Source: Martensiomyces pterosporus
Lineage: Eukaryota; Kickxellomycota; Kickxellomycetes; Kickxellales; Kickxellaceae
DNA length: 54,073 nucleotides
Reading direction: 5' to 3'
Assembly: GCA_025201845.1 (NCBI GenBank)
Contig: MU603948.1
Location: forward strand, 145,560 to 199,632
Of the stretch, positions 40,780 through 51,046 are shown in pieces. Within the stretch, counting starts at the first letter, position 1. Each line of letters opens with the position of its first letter. The translations under genes and the position numbers were made by a program. Below the pieces are notes generated by a model, which saw nothing but the letters and a program-made list of their open reading frames with translations, was not told the origin of the DNA and did no database searches.

Positions 40780-42055
40780 ATGCCCGCGAAATTGGAGCGC
40801 TTTACTTACGAGGTCGGATTCCCCGTTGGCTGCATTGGCATCACTGCGGGCAACGAGATTGTCCTGGGCGGCGGCGGCGGACCAGGTCGCTCTGGAGTCA
40901 AGAACAAGCTGGTAAGCGCGCAACCCCGTTCACCTCAGAGCAGGACAAGCGGATTGCATAAATGACTAACACCAGCGCGATTTGCACACCTCTGCATTGT
41001 CGTTTTAGGCACTCTATTCTGTCGACAGCAAAAAGCGGACCCTCAAGAGCATTAGCGAGGTGGTTCTCAGCAGCGACGAAGACGCGCCCACATGCCTGGC
41101 CATCCACCCGAAGGACAAGGTTCTGGTGAGCAGCGTCAACGTCGATAAGAAGCGGATAGAGAGCGGCGAGAACAGCAACTGCCGCGTCTTCAAGCTGCTG
41201 AAGAAGAGCATCCAGAAGGAAAAGGCCACAAAGACCATATGCAGCACAAGCGACTTGGACTACCAAAAGACCATCGCATTTGATCCCGCCGGCAAGCTCA
41301 TTGCTAACGGCTCGACTGACGGCACACTGGCTGTTGTGCAGTACCCGTCGCTGCGCCCGGCGTTTCCGTTTATTGAGGCGGCAGATGAGGTGAACGACTT
41401 GGATTTTAACTCGGCGGGCAAGTGGCTGGCAGTGGCCACCGATCGGGAGCTCAAGGTCATCGCGACAAAGAGCGGAGAGGAGGTGCAGACCATCGACAAG
41501 CCCCACACGACGTCGGGGGAGAGCGCTGTGTTTAGATTCAGCAGGTTTGGGCGGGGAAAGGGCAAACTGGGGGCATTCAGGCAGCAAACAGGAGCGGGAG
41601 TGGAGCTGCAAGACGTCCTGTATACAGTGCTCAATACGAGGTCGCGCAAGCAGGCCTATATCGCCCTGTGGGATACCAGCAAGTGGACAAAAATTGCGAC
41701 CCGTCCGGTGTGTCGCTCGGCCATTACTACATTTGCCTTGAGTAGTAGTGGCAAGCTGCTTGCATTTGCAACTGCGTCGCTGCAGATTGCCATATGTGAT
41801 GCCCACACCCTTGAAATGCTGATGTGCATCCCAGCCGCGCATAGCTTTGCGATCACGGCGCTGGCGTTTGACAAGGACGATAGGTTCCTTGTCAGCGGGT
41901 CGGCCGATGAGTCGTGCCAGGTCTTTGAGCTCCCGGAACAGTGGCCGACGGCTCTGGATGGAATTGTGGACCTGGCGCGAGACAACCTCCAGGTGCTTGC
42001 TGTGCTGGTCGTTTTGCTTCTTGCAATTCTCGTTGGCGTGGTCACACGCCTTTAA
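40780..42055 (+). CDS. SEC12: SEC12/PREB, guanine nucleotide exchange factor for Sar1
   Basis: Two exons, 40780-40911 and 41009-42055. The 97-nt phase-0 intron has GTAAGC, a perfect branch sequence GACTAACA and TTTTAG. The product is 392 aa. Exon 1 ends in GGGGGPGRSGVKNKL, the glycine-rich loop that Sec12 uses to contact Sar1. The rest is a seven-bladed WD40 propeller (for example KTIAFDPAGKLIANGSTDGT and ALAFDKDDRFLVSGSADESC). A C-terminal membrane anchor follows (VLAVLVVLLLAILVGVVTRL), typical of this type II ER protein. Sec12 loads GTP on Sar1 to start COPII coat assembly. The lumenal tail found in yeast is missing, as in PREB. Confidence 0.93.
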
Positions 42056-42186
42056 GCACGCCGCATGCTTGCTCATACCGCCGGATTATTCTCTTCACTA
42101 GCTCTCAGGCAACATCATCATAATCTACATTCGCTGTCTTTATTGGAAACATATTTTTACACAAATGTCGGCGACGCACAAGCCGC

Positions 42187-42774
42187 CTAAGGCATGCTCT
42201 GCCGAGGCATAGGAGGCACTGTGCTGCCATCCCCCGCCTGCTCTTTCCTTATCGACCTCAGGATCGTATCCAACGAGTCCATGATGTCCGCTTCCCAGAA
42301 CCCCATCTCGTAGTCGACCAACCCAAACTTGTCCAAGGCATCGCCCCAATGCACCACCGATTTCTGCAAATGCACAATATGCTCTTCGCGCAGCCTGTCC
42401 TCGTCGGACCGAGCAGCGGAGACGTTCTGCAATGCGACAAGCCAGCAGTGGTTCAGTGCGCGCCAGAAGCTGCCCCTGTTGAAGGTCTCCACAAAGGGCC
42501 GCTCGGAGGCCAGCCCGAGGGCCTCGCAGCTGACTACGACCGCGTCCGTCACCTTGCTGAGAATGTCGAAGCTCTCCAAGATTTTGCCTGCGCTGATGCC
42601 GTCCAGAACGCGCTTGAGCTCGCCCTGAATCTCGGCGAAACTGGAGTGCAGCTGCGACACGGTTGCTGTCACGTTGGTCTGCCCTTGTGCTGGTGTCATG
42701 CTCATAGTGCTGCCTTGGACTTTGAAAGGGGTAGAGCTGCGATGCTCTTGCAAAGCTTTGGGTGCTGTGGGCAT
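42187..42774 (-). CDS. Hypothetical conserved-looking protein
   Basis: 195 aa, single exon, ATG at 42774. I do not recognise the family. Residues 1-35 and the last ~20 are low-complexity (Thr/Pro/Gln-rich; PPMPRQSMP end). The middle (~36-170) looks like a compact helical domain rich in aromatic residues, with FNRGSFWRALNHCWLVALQN and HWGDALDKFGLVDYEMGFWE as the most distinctive stretches. No signal peptide or membrane segment is visible. Codon use matches surrounding real genes (G/C third positions), which supports coding. It converges on SEC12. A GTCACATG site lies 61 nt upstream of its start. Confidence 0.7.
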   Translation of the reverse strand: MPTAPKALQEHRSSTPFKVQGSTMSMTPAQGQTNVTATVSQLHSSFAEIQGELKRVLDGISAGKILESFDILSKVTDAVVVSCEALGLASERPFVETFNRGSFWRALNHCWLVALQNVSAARSDEDRLREEHIVHLQKSVVHWGDALDKFGLVDYEMGFWEADIMDSLDTILRSIRKEQAGDGSTVPPMPRQSMP

Positions 42775-43520
42775 TTATGCAGCAGGCATATTCTCAAGCC
42801 GAGACGCGCCTCCGCTAAGACGCTTATTGCCTGGTCACATGACCATGAATCGGCCATCACAATCCTGATCTCATCCGGCCAAGAGATCCGGAAGATCTTT
42901 TCGCCTGCAGCTTGGTAGAGAGGAGAGAATGTGTATTCAGGAAGAGTATTTAAAAGGCGGGCTGCTGCTTTCTACAAAAGAAGGGATACGTGTCGGGTTA
43001 CTTCTTGGGGAATGGCTCTGTGAGCTGCTTGCTCTGAGGGCTCAGAGGGTGCTTTCCGCTGGAAGGACGGAGCACTGGCGATGCGGTGGCCGACGTTACC
43101 GCGCCCATCTTCAGCGACTTGTGGTCGACATTCCTACAAGCAGCATCGCACAGTTGGATCAAAGCAGAAACGATGTGGCTGTTGAGCGCGCAGGCAGCAG
43201 ACACTGAAGCAATGTTTACAAATCCAAAACACTGGCAAGGATGGTTAAGAAAAAGTATATAATTCAAGGATGTGGTGGGGAAGTAATGCGTGGGTGCTGG
43301 AGTGGATGGGCAGCGGCAACAGGCCGAGAGGCCAGGGTGCGCGCTGTGGGGGACCATGGGTAGGAAGGTGCTTGGAATTGGAGAAGCGGCGGAGAAGAGA
43401 AAAGAGGAAGGATATAAACAAGAACACAGCTCTTCTCCGCAGCTGCAGCGAAAGGGGCCAAACAGCGTTCAGCCAGTGCACTCCCTCAGAAGACAGTCAT
43501 GGACAAGTCTATTGTGATGC
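42775..43520. other. 746-bp region between the hypothetical gene and pyruvate kinase
   Basis: It should hold the promoter of the minus-strand hypothetical gene and the pyruvate kinase 3' flank. An arm pair GGTCA/TGACC around GTCACATG is at 42833-42844. AT-rich elements AGTATATAAT (about 43254-43263) and GATATAAACA (about 43411-43420) are present. A possible short minus-strand coding segment is listed separately. Confidence 0.4.
42998..43133 (-). CDS. Possible short coding segment or last exon (doubtful)
   Basis: On the minus strand this segment follows GCTGCTTGTAG (acceptor-like) and ends with a TAA at 42998-43000. It encodes NVDHKSLKMGAVTSATASPV and continues to a LTEPFPKK end. Codons are mostly G/C-ending, as in true genes here. 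The open frame runs upstream to an ATG at 43357, but that part looks noncoding. No family is recognised. It could be the last exon of a small gene or chance. Confidence 0.25.
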
Positions 43521-45071
43521 TTACGCACGGAGAATGCGCATGGTGTTGGTGTTGCCAACACCACCGCGCCAGCCCTGGATGGAGATGACGACGTCGTCCT
43601 TGTTGACGAGGCCGGCATCGAGAGCGTTGGCGATGGCGAACTGGATGCGCTCGTCGACGTCGTTCTGCCACTGGTCGCGGGCCTCGCTATCGGACCCAGC
43701 CTTGGGGGGAGCGGCCTTCTCGTAGTGGAAGGGGTAGCAGCCGCGGGACAGGTGGACATGGCGCGCAGTGTGGTAGTCGCGGGTGACGACGAGGATGGGG
43801 ATCGAGGGGCGGTACTTGGACAGCAGGCGGGCCGAGGTGCCGGTGGTGGTGATGCAGATGATGGCCTTGGCGTTCTGCTCAAGGGCAGCGTTGACGGCCG
43901 ACGAGCAGGTGGCCTCGGTGGTGTCAACGGGGTACGAGGTGGCGGCACGGATCTCGTTGAACAGAGGGGGGTAGGCGATGGCCGACTCGGCGAGCAGGGC
44001 AATGTCGCTCATCATGCGGACAGCGTGCAGGGGGTAGTCGCCCTTGGCGGTCTCGCCCGAAAGCATGACGCAGTCGGCGCCATCGAGGACGGCGTTGGAG
44101 ACATCCGAGACCTCGGCACGGGTGGGGCGGGGGTTGTAGGTCATCGACTCGAGCATCTGGGTGGCGCAGATGACGGGCTTGCCGACAACGTTGCACTTTG
44201 CAATGATCATCTTCTGCACGATGAAGACCTGGGCGGCAGGGATCTCAATGCCGAGGTCACCACGGGCCAGCATAACGCCGTCGGTCTCGGCAAGAATCTC
44301 GTCAAAGTTCTCGACACCCTGGGTCGACTCGATCTTGACGACGATCTTGATGTACTTGCCCCTCTCGCCAAGGTGCTCGCGGATGTCGCGGACGTCCTGG
44401 GCAGTGCGGATGAACGAGGCGAAGATGATGTCAACGCCCTGCTCAACGCCAAACGTCAGGTCGGCCTTGTCCTTGTCCGAAAGCGCAGGGAGATCGACGT
44501 CGGAGCCAGGGAGATTGACACCCTTGTGGTTGGAGAGGGCGCCGTTGGTGCGGGCAACGACCCTGACGGCGCTGTCGAGGCACTCGAGGACCTCAAAGGC
44601 CATGATTCCGTCGTCCATGTAGATGGTGCGGCCGGGCGCAACGACCTTGTGGAGGTTGGGGTAGTCGACGTAGATGCACTCGAGCGAGCCCTCGTTGATG
44701 TGCTTGGGGTCCATCGAGAAGAGCATCTCGTGGCCGATCTTGAACGGAACGTCGCTGCCGCCCTTCATGTTGCCCGTGCGGATCTCGGGGCCCTTGGTGT
44801 CGAGGGCGATGGCCACGGGGCGGCCCTTGAATGCCTTCTCGGAGGCGCGGACGTTGGCGATGGTCTGGCCGTGGAACTCGTGCGAGCCGTGCGAGAAGTT
44901 CATGCGGGCAATATTCATGCCGGTCTTGCGGAGCTCGGTGATCATCTCGACGGTCTGGGTCTTGGGACCAAGAGTGCAGATGATGGAGCTCTTGCGGACA
45001 TGCTCGGGCGACTTGCCGATGTCAAGGGACTCGAGCCACTGGAGACGGGAGGTGTTGCGGGGATCAACCAT
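43521..45071 (-). CDS. PYK1: Pyruvate kinase
   Basis: 516 aa, single exon. It converts phosphoenolpyruvate and ADP to pyruvate and ATP, the last step of glycolysis. Motifs are [33 protein letters not shown] (K+ and substrate site), [14 protein letters not shown], the catalytic Lys in [12 protein letters not shown] and the Mg-binding Glu/Asp in [14 protein letters not shown]. The C-terminal effector domain has [20 protein letters not shown], which matches the fructose-1,6-bisphosphate loop, so allosteric control is likely. The start at 45071 is the first ATG; the frame opens with a TTG 12 nt upstream. Very strong codon bias. TATA box at 45289-45296. Confidence 0.98.
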   Translation of the reverse strand: MVDPRNTSRLQWLESLDIGKSPEHVRKSSIICTLGPKTQTVEMITELRKTGMNIARMNFSHGSHEFHGQTIANVRASEKAFKGRPVAIALDTKGPEIRTGNMKGGSDVPFKIGHEMLFSMDPKHINEGSLECIYVDYPNLHKVVAPGRTIYMDDGIMAFEVLECLDSAVRVVARTNGALSNHKGVNLPGSDVDLPALSDKDKADLTFGVEQGVDIIFASFIRTAQDVRDIREHLGERGKYIKIVVKIESTQGVENFDEILAETDGVMLARGDLGIEIPAAQVFIVQKMIIAKCNVVGKPVICATQMLESMTYNPRPTRAEVSDVSNAVLDGADCVMLSGETAKGDYPLHAVRMMSDIALLAESAIAYPPLFNEIRAATSYPVDTTEATCSSAVNAALEQNAKAIICITTTGTSARLLSKYRPSIPILVVTRDYHTARHVHLSRGCYPFHYEKAAPPKAGSDSEARDQWQNDVDERIQFAIANALDAGLVNKDDVVISIQGWRGGVGNTNTMRILRA

Positions 45072-45288
45072 GTTGGCAGCCAAGGGAGATTTGTGGTGAG
45101 CAAAGAGCTATAAACAGGGTGCAGCAGGACGTGCGTGCGTGTGGTCTTTCTATTTTGGCGAGAGGGCCTTGACGAGCTTCAGAAAAGCGAAAAAGAAAGG
45201 CCGGGGGAAGGAGGGGATCTCAGTAGAGGCGTGATGAGGAAAACAGAAAAGAAGAGAGGCTGCGAACCCGACCGACTGGCCGCCATTC

Positions 45289-45296
45289 TTTTATAG
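45289..45296 (-). promoter_or_regulatory. TATA box of pyruvate kinase
   Basis: TATAAAAG on the minus strand, 217 nt upstream of the PYK1 start; nearly the same spacing as at MET6. Confidence 0.65.
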
Positions 45297-45492
45297 CCAA
45301 GCCCCGACGCCAGCCCTGCCCCCACCCAGCTCGTTGCGGGCTATGCATGTCTGGCAGGTGTGCAGGACTTGGAGTCGATTATGCCTTCTGTTGGCGCCGC
45401 TGCTCGACGCAAGAGGGGGATGCGCGCTTCGGCGTTCCAGACTCTCGACCCTGTAAAACCCCTCCTCCGGCCCACCTGCCCTTCCAACAAAA

Positions 45493-45517
45493 CCAATGGC
45501 GCCCGCCACGCCATTGG
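45493..45517. promoter_or_regulatory. Inverted CCAAT-box pair
   Basis: CCAATGGCG (45493-45501) and its exact reverse complement CGCCATTGG (45509-45517) are separated by 7 nt. CCAAT is the core of the HAP/NF-Y site, and fungal HAP complexes control many metabolic genes. The 9-bp perfect arms also could form a hairpin. Confidence 0.5.
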
Positions 45518-46094
45518 CTGGAATTTCGACGAGATGAAAAAATCTGACCGACAGGTGCTTTTTGCTTGCTTTCGCGTTGCGGCCGACACCAGCAGCACCC
45601 AGCTGCGCTGCTACTGCTGGCCAGCTTGGACCGACGCACCACCGCTGCTGCTACTGCGCAGGGCTGGTGGGCCTCTGGCGGAAAGCGTGATTCCAGTGCA
45701 GCCAAGGAGGCCAGCTGGGCGCTCCCCATCCAGAACACGCCCACTCCCGCACTCCCGCACTCCCGCCGTCATGCCACACGCAGGCACAGCCGCCTCAGCG
45801 CCTGCCCACCCCTCCCCTCGCTCTTGAGCCCGCTGCTTCGCTTGCGCGCGCATGAACAAAGAGGGCGGGCGCCTGGAAGCATGGGCTTCTGCGGGTCGCA
45901 CATGGGTGGACAGGACGCAGCCGCTGTACCTGAGGCGCACCTGATTCCATGCGCAAATGCCGGAGCCATAAGCACTGATTGGCCTGTGCCTGTTTGGCGC
46001 TTGGGGGTGCAGAGGGGGCAGCTGCCAGCCAGGGCACTCGCAGAAACAAGAAGAGCTAGAACAGCGGTCTGCTAAATCCTTCCACTCTCGCCTT

Positions 46095-46102
46095 TGACGT
46101 CA
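46095..46102. promoter_or_regulatory. CRE/ATF-type palindrome TGACGTCA
   Basis: It lies 50 nt before the DIS3L ATG. It shares 12 identical bases (TTTGACGTCAGC) with the site between CCS1 and xylulokinase. Confidence 0.4.
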
Positions 46103-46152
46103 GCGCGCAGCACAACACACTGTCATTTTGCTTTGTTGGTTCTCACGCACAC

Positions 46153-49100
46153 ATGCTGGTCGCTCGCAAGGAGAACGTGGCTTTCCGACGCAACAAGCGC
46201 CACGGCATGGCCATGAGCGTCGTTGAGCGCTACATAAGGCACGACATACCGTGTGCACACTCCACCTGCACCCAGTGTCCGTGGAACGCAGAGCTCTGGC
46301 GCACAGGAGTGCCCCTGCTGAACGGCGGCGTCCCATTCATCCTTGTTCCAGATGCCAGCGTAGTCAGCCGGTACATCGAGCTTTTGGAGCAGCAGGATGC
46401 GCTCAAGAACCTGGTGTTCTGCCAGACGGTCATTGACGCCCTCGACCGCCGCAACCGCACGAGAACAATGCGCAACGTGCGCCGGATCACGGCAGATCTC
46501 CGCCGGTCCTCCGTTATGTTTGCCAACGAGGTGTTCGCCGACACGCGGGCCAGCGGTGAGGGCAGAGTGAGCGGCGAATCCCAGGCTGCCCGCGACATGC
46601 GCGCCGTTCTGCAAGCAGCCAGGTGGTATGGCCAGCACATGGCTGCTGCACAGCACCATCGGGTCATTCTGCTCACGATTAAGGTAAGCGCCTCCCCAGC
46701 CTTTGCCGCTGTTTACATCATGGCTGTGCCTCCCCCCAATGCCTTCCTCTTTTGCTGCTGCCTTATCGCTATCCATCACCCATCGCCAGATCGACCCAAC
46801 GGACTTTCAACGACAGCACCACATCAGGGAGCCTTGGGTTTTGGTTGGGTAGAATTGTGCGAGGACAGCGATCAAGCTAAGGGAAAGAGCCTTGGCTGGC
46901 GCGACAGCTGCATGAGCGTGCTTTTCGCATGAGCGCAGAACCAGCGCACCCTTTGCCGGTGCATGCATTGGTGGCTCGACTAACACTGCCAATCCTGCCT
47001 GCGTGGTGCGCCGAAACGCCTGGCTGGCCTTCTGTGTGCTTTTATTCGACTAGGATTATTCTGGGATTGGGGCCCTTGACAGCACCGCCACTCCTGCCAA
47101 AGTCGAGGTGTGGCAGGTGGCTGACTTTATCCAGCAGTTCCACCCGGCACTCGCCGAGCACCTCCAAGCAATCACTGACGCCACCCACAGCAGCGATTTG
47201 GATATCACTGCTCAGAGCCCCGCAGAGTACGCCCGGGCGCGGCTCCTGTCGAAGGGCCAGACCACGTATGCCAGCTACTGGCTGCAGAGCGACATCGATG
47301 ACGGCTTGCGCACGGGGGCCCTGGTGCGCGGCAAAATCCGCCTGCTGCAGTCAGGTGGCTTGCGCCAGGAGGTCAAGGGCGTTATTGAGCGCTCGGGCGG
47401 GCTGCCTGATGTTGTGGTTACAGGCAGAGCTGCGCTGAACAGGGCATCCATGGGTGATGTTGTTGTTGTTCGGCTTCTGACCAAAGCCGAGGAGCGCAAG
47501 GCAGCAGAAGCAGCAGATGACAATGCTGGCTTGGATCCAAGAGGAGACCCCCACGGGAGCGTGGCTGGCATGGAGACAGAGGACTGCTTGAGTGATGACG
47601 ACGACGACAAGGAAGAGGCGCTGGCCGTCGAGCAAGTAGATGCCGGCGATGAAACTCCGCTGAGCACCGCGTCTGAGACCGTTGGAGGTGTCGTTGTTGG
47701 CGTGGTGGAGCGCAAGTGGCGTCCATACGTTGCCACCCTGCAGGTCGACGACCCCGGCAGCGGGTCAAGGCACCTGGCTGTGCCAGTAGACATAACTGTG
47801 CCCAAGATCCGCATCCACTACATGGACACCGCGTCCATTGCTGGCCTCTACATCGTCGTTGCTATCGACGAATGGCCGGCAGACTCACAGTACCCGCAGG
47901 GCCACTTTATTCGTGCGCTAGGACCCGTTGGCGACCTGGATACCGAGATAGATGTCATTTTAGTCGAGCGCCAGATCGCCGTCTCGCAGTCGGCACTCGG
48001 GTTCTCCACGGCTAGTTTGCGTGAAATGCCCATCGACTCGCCGCTCAGCCCATGGATGCCCGCTGCTGAGGAGGTTCAGAAGAGGAGGGATCTGAGAGAC
48101 ACTCTGGTGTTTAGCATCGATCCCAAGGGCAGCCAGGATATCGACGACGCGGTGTCGATGCAGCGCACTGACATTGGGTTTGAGCTCGGCGTGCATATCG
48201 CCGACGTTTCGCAGTTCGTTACCCCTGGCTCTGCCACTGATACTGAGGCTCAGGCGCGCGGTGCTACGGTGTACTTGGCTGACCGCCGCTTCAACATGAT
48301 CCCCGAGGTGCTCAGCGAGCAGGTGTGCTCATTGCGTGGACGCAAGGACAGATATGCGGTGTCGGTCATTTGGCAGATGGACAGGGAGTACAATGTTGTA
48401 GATACCTGGTACGGACGCACGGTGATCCGCTCGGCATGCGAGATGTACTACGAGCAGGCGCAGGCCCTGCTCGATGGGCAGAGCGGCGTGGAGGGTCTTG
48501 ATAGCGGCATGGAGGAAACACTGCGCGCTAGCATTCTGGACTTGACCACAGCCATGCGTGTTCTGCGCGAGCGCAGGCGCCAGACAGGTGCGCTGGAGCT
48601 GGCCAGCACAGAGGTCAAGTTTACGTTCGACAAGGATACGCGTGCGATTACTGAGCTCCGCCCGAAGGCTAGTCTGGAGATCCACAGGGTCATTGAGGAG
48701 GCCATGGTGTTTGCCAATTCGGCAGTAGCCAGGCGGATCCACCAGCAATTCCCCAACTCGGCCCTGCTGCGCCGCCACCCAGCACCCAGCAGCGAGAGGT
48801 TTGAGCGCCTTGTAAAGGCCGCGCGCACAAGGGGATTTGAGGTCGACTGCTCGTCCAATTCGGCGCTCGCTATGTCGCTGAAGAAAATCACCGAGGCGAC
48901 GAGTGAGAGCGACCCGGACATGGTTTTCCTGGCCAAATCGATGGCGACGCTGGCTATGCAGGAGGCCGTGTACTTTGCCACTGGCGACCGCACTGAAGTC
49001 GAGTATGCACACTACGGCCTTGCGCTTGAACACTACACCCACTTCACGTCGCCCATTCGACGCTATGCTGATGTGATTGTGCACAGACAGCTGCTCAACG

Positions 49101-49960
49101 CAGTGGCCATGGAGCAAGATGCGTCCAAAGACGCTAGCCCCGTCGAGTCGAGGCAGTGGGTGGGCGACGTTGCTGCAAGGCTGAATGAACTCAACAGGCA
49201 GTCCAAGTTTGCGCAGCGCGAGTCGACAGAGCTGTTCCAGAGCCGCTACGTTATGCAGCAGACCAGCAGTGGGCAGAGCTATTTGGTCACCGAGGGCGTG
49301 GTGTCGGAGATTCGCACCAGCGGACTGATTGTCTATGTGCCAGGATTTGGCATCCGCGGACCTGTCCACTTGCGCGACAAGTCGGGCCAGATCAAGCTGC
49401 CCATGTCGGTTTTGTCCGGAAACAGCCGGGACGTGGACAAGCTCATTGAGGGATGCTCGGACTTTAGTGCTGAGGCCGACAGGCTGTCGATTCGTCTGCC
49501 TATGAATGTGCCTGTATTCCAGCTGTGCGGCAATGTGCTGAGGTTTTCGGTGTTTGACCATGTCAGAGTGTGCCTCCGAGTGCTGGAGACCAAGAGAAGG
49601 CGTCCTCCTATTTACTTGACATTGGTCAGCCAGGCGACATCTTCGGCCGGCAGGAGGCAGGCATATCGGTCGAACCTGCCAAGTCTTGACAAGCAGTTCC
49701 GCATCTCTGCATCTCTGCCAAGGCAAATGCAGGCAGGCAGTGCCAGGATTGAAGAGGTGCAAGACGGCACGGTGGCAGAGGCTCGTGCTGACATGAATGG
49801 CCATGAAGTAGATGCCAAGGACAGCAGCGGCAAGGGCAACGGCAGTAGTGGCCAGAAGAAGCAGAGAAAGAAGAAAAGGATTGCCGAGCATTACTCGATT
49901 CTCTCCAAGTTCAGCCAAATGTCGCTTTTGGAGAGCTCCTGCGACATCCAGTCTTTGTAA
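46153..49960 (+). CDS. DIS3L: DIS3L1-type 3'-5' exoribonuclease
   Basis: Proposed exons 46153-46683 and 47054-49960 (1145 aa; 370-nt intron GTAAGC...GACTAG, phase 0). The N-terminus MLVARKENVAFRRN and a PIN-like domain (~residues 40-180) precede two cold-shock domains (KWRPYVATLQ region). The RNB exonuclease domain follows with DPKGSQDIDDA, whose aspartates 533, 539, 541 and 542 form the active site, then HYTHFTSPIRRYADVIVHR and an S1 domain. The tail is Lys-rich. DIS3L-specific features include SPWMPAAEE, WYGRTVIRSA and STELFQ. At the PIN positions corresponding to human DIS3 Glu97 and Asp146 this protein has Ala and Met, so endonuclease activity is unlikely. DIS3L1 works on the cytoplasmic exosome in animals. 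A 54-nt cassette exon (46790-46843) inside the intron is possible. Confidence 0.9.
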
Positions 49961-51046
49961 GCGCCAAGAAAAGACAGCTACTGATCACGTCCAAATGGAA
50001 TCCAAAAGCGGAGTTTTACTTCTTGGTATTATTTGTGCATTTCAATCGCGGATCTCAACCGAATTCAGCGGATATTGGCAGGGATCACAGCAATTTGGTT
50101 GTCAACTGGTACTTGGCTCGTCTTTTTTTTCAGTGCTCGAGCGAGTCGTCGGTTGATGCAAGTGCCCCCTGCTGCAGCAATGGAGGTGCAGATTACATTG
50201 TTATGCTGCTTGGATGCCTTCGCTTTCTGCGCTGTCACAAGGGACACAAAAGCATGGCAGCCGCATAGAATAATGCACTAAATTTGAGACATGTGATCGA
50301 TGGCTTGGTTCTTTGGCTCAATAGGGTTTGCACAGCTCAGCAGGCTTGGAATGCCAGATGTGCCAGGATGAAGATGTTGTCTCCATCTGTTTTTGGGCAA
50401 GAAAAGGAGCAGCGGATGTCTGGCAGGCAAGCTGCCTCGCTCTCCTCATGCTCCACATGTAAAATAGGGGAAGTTTACTGCATTCCTCCTTTTTCTCTCA
50501 CTCCTCTCACTCCTTCACCCGGTGCTGGCCTATATCGTACTCTATATTTTGTGCACACGGACCACTCTCTTCTGGTCGGGTAACAAGACACTGCAGTTTA
50601 TTGGTAAGCACGGCACAGCAAACGGCGCACAAGCAGAGCAGCTGCTGTTTTAGATATCATGCGGATGTGCCTGAGGGCTCCTGCTGCGCGCTGAGTGTGC
50701 TGGTTGGCGATCTCGCCCGTGCGGAGCCAAGCAGAGAATAGCGAACGAAGGGGTTAGCCAAAACATTTCGAATTTTTGTTGACCGCTACCGGGCAACAAG
50801 CTAGAGGCGCGGGGCGGCTGGACCCTCCTTCCATTCTTCCCAGAGCACCAAACGCAAGGTCGGGCTTTATTCACTGCTGCTTCTCCTCAGCACACGTTTG
50901 TAAAATTTGCATTTCCCTTTCCCTTTTTGCCTCTCACTGCTTTAGACGTGCCGGAACAGCAGCGCAAGGCAAAGCAGCGGCAACGCTCCACTACGTCTTT
51001 TCCCACAGCACCACGCCCAGTCTCGCTATTTAGCAGGGAACACTTG
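49961..51046. promoter_or_regulatory. DIS3L 3' flank and INSIG promoter/leader
   Basis: A 1086-bp gap with no recognised gene. The INSIG frame stays open upstream to about 50927, but that part starts at a TTG and has no ATG. A pyrimidine-rich tract (about 50901-50940) precedes the INSIG start. No exact sterol-response-like element was noticed. Confidence 0.4.

Larger units (their letters stand above)
45072..46152. promoter_or_regulatory. Divergent promoter region, pyruvate kinase (-) and DIS3L (+)
   Basis: A 1081-bp spacer. On the PYK1 side it has a minus-strand TATA box and an inverted pair of CCAAT boxes about 200 bp further upstream. On the DIS3L side it has a TGACGTCA palindrome 50 nt before the ATG. 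Open frames of up to ~150 codons inside are not recognised and are not called as genes. Confidence 0.5.

Noticed and set aside
43725..45113. 462-codon plus-strand frame opposite pyruvate kinase
   Set aside because: Codon-register shadow; repeats of Asp, Val, Gly and Leu reflect the complement of biased codons.
46684..46932. Read-through of DIS3L exon 1 to a 259-aa PIN-only protein
   Set aside because: The added residues lie in a typical intron with GTAAGC donor and do not resemble any protein; treated as unspliced sequence.
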